Shown piece after piece: positions 63,997 to 64,000 of a DNA stretch of 64,000 nucleotides. Both the position numbers and the translations under genes were made by a program. The DNA is taken from contig CAYOFH010000001.1 of assembly GCA_964403175.1 (NCBI GenBank), positions 23,334 through 87,333 of the forward strand, in the 5' to 3' direction. Under the pieces are notes generated by a model. The model saw only the letters and a list, made by a program, of their open reading frames with translations. It ran no database searches and had not been told where the DNA came from. The stretch comes from Marinilabilia sp964403175. GTDB lineage: Bacteria; Bacteroidota; Bacteroidia; Bacteroidales; Marinilabiliaceae. The stretch's first letter is position 1. The number at the start of each line of letters is the position of its first letter.

Positions 63997-64000
63997 CTTT

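Overview
The window looks like chromosomal DNA of a Bacteroidota bacterium, probably of the Bacteroidales/Marinilabiliales type. The reasons are the promoter form (TTTG, about 19-21 bases, then TAnnTTTG) in front of metK and the tRNA genes, mostly weak ribosome binding sites, tRNAs without encoded CCA, a glucosamine-6-phosphate deaminase fused to an LmbE-type deacetylase, a Wzi-type outer-membrane capsule protein, and a TonB of the Bacteroidota form. No transposase, integrase, phage gene, CRISPR array or rRNA was seen. The genus cannot be fixed from this sequence alone.

Layout. 1-10 kb (+): a glycogen/trehalose operon with a GlgX-type debranching enzyme (cut by the window edge), TreZ, a 1413-residue TreY-MalQ fusion and a soluble triple-PAS histidine kinase. 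10-14.8 kb: a DUF2157 membrane protein, aminopeptidase P, a small acetyltransferase and a MATE exporter. 14.9-31.6 kb (-): a polysaccharide locus with glycosyltransferases, the four enzymes for a UDP-2,3-diacetamido-glucuronic acid precursor (WbpA/B/D/E types), Wzi, a NodB-like deacetylase, an AsnB-type amidotransferase, a second sugar aminotransferase, a DUF354 protein and a FemAB-like acyltransferase. 32.2-38.3 kb: an unrelated block (AbgT transporter, NlpC/P60 lipoprotein, stand-alone AICAR transformylase, a small conserved protein, a BaiN/HI0933 flavoprotein, a small membrane protein). 38.3-45.6 kb (-): the assembly half of polysaccharide synthesis (GT2, Wzy, Wzx, initiating sugar transferase, epimerase, ATP-grasp ligase).

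46.4-52.3 kb (-): metK with a predicted SAM-II-type riboswitch in its leader, then a LacI regulator, an FHS-type sugar permease and a NagB-LmbE fusion, with a LacI-like operator over the nagB promoter. 52.5-64 kb: tRNA-Glu, rpsT, an identical second tRNA-Glu, radC, two tandem acetyltransferase-like paralogues, upp, folK, sppA, lpxK, purine nucleoside phosphorylase, hflX, tonB and tRNA-Ala.

How the parts work together: the first operon should turn glycogen or maltodextrin into trehalose. The two polysaccharide blocks together supply initiation, flipping, polymerisation, sugar precursors, decoration and an outer-membrane Wzi, but no Wza/Wzc export genes lie here. The amino-sugar cluster would import and catabolise an N-acetylhexosamine under LacI control. 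The main items for a second look are the metK riboswitch, a 58-bp hairpin joined to 11-bp tandem repeats at 45.9 kb, the TreY-MalQ fusion, the initiating transferase with an unusual N-terminal domain, and the predicted diacetamido-uronic acid/amidation module.
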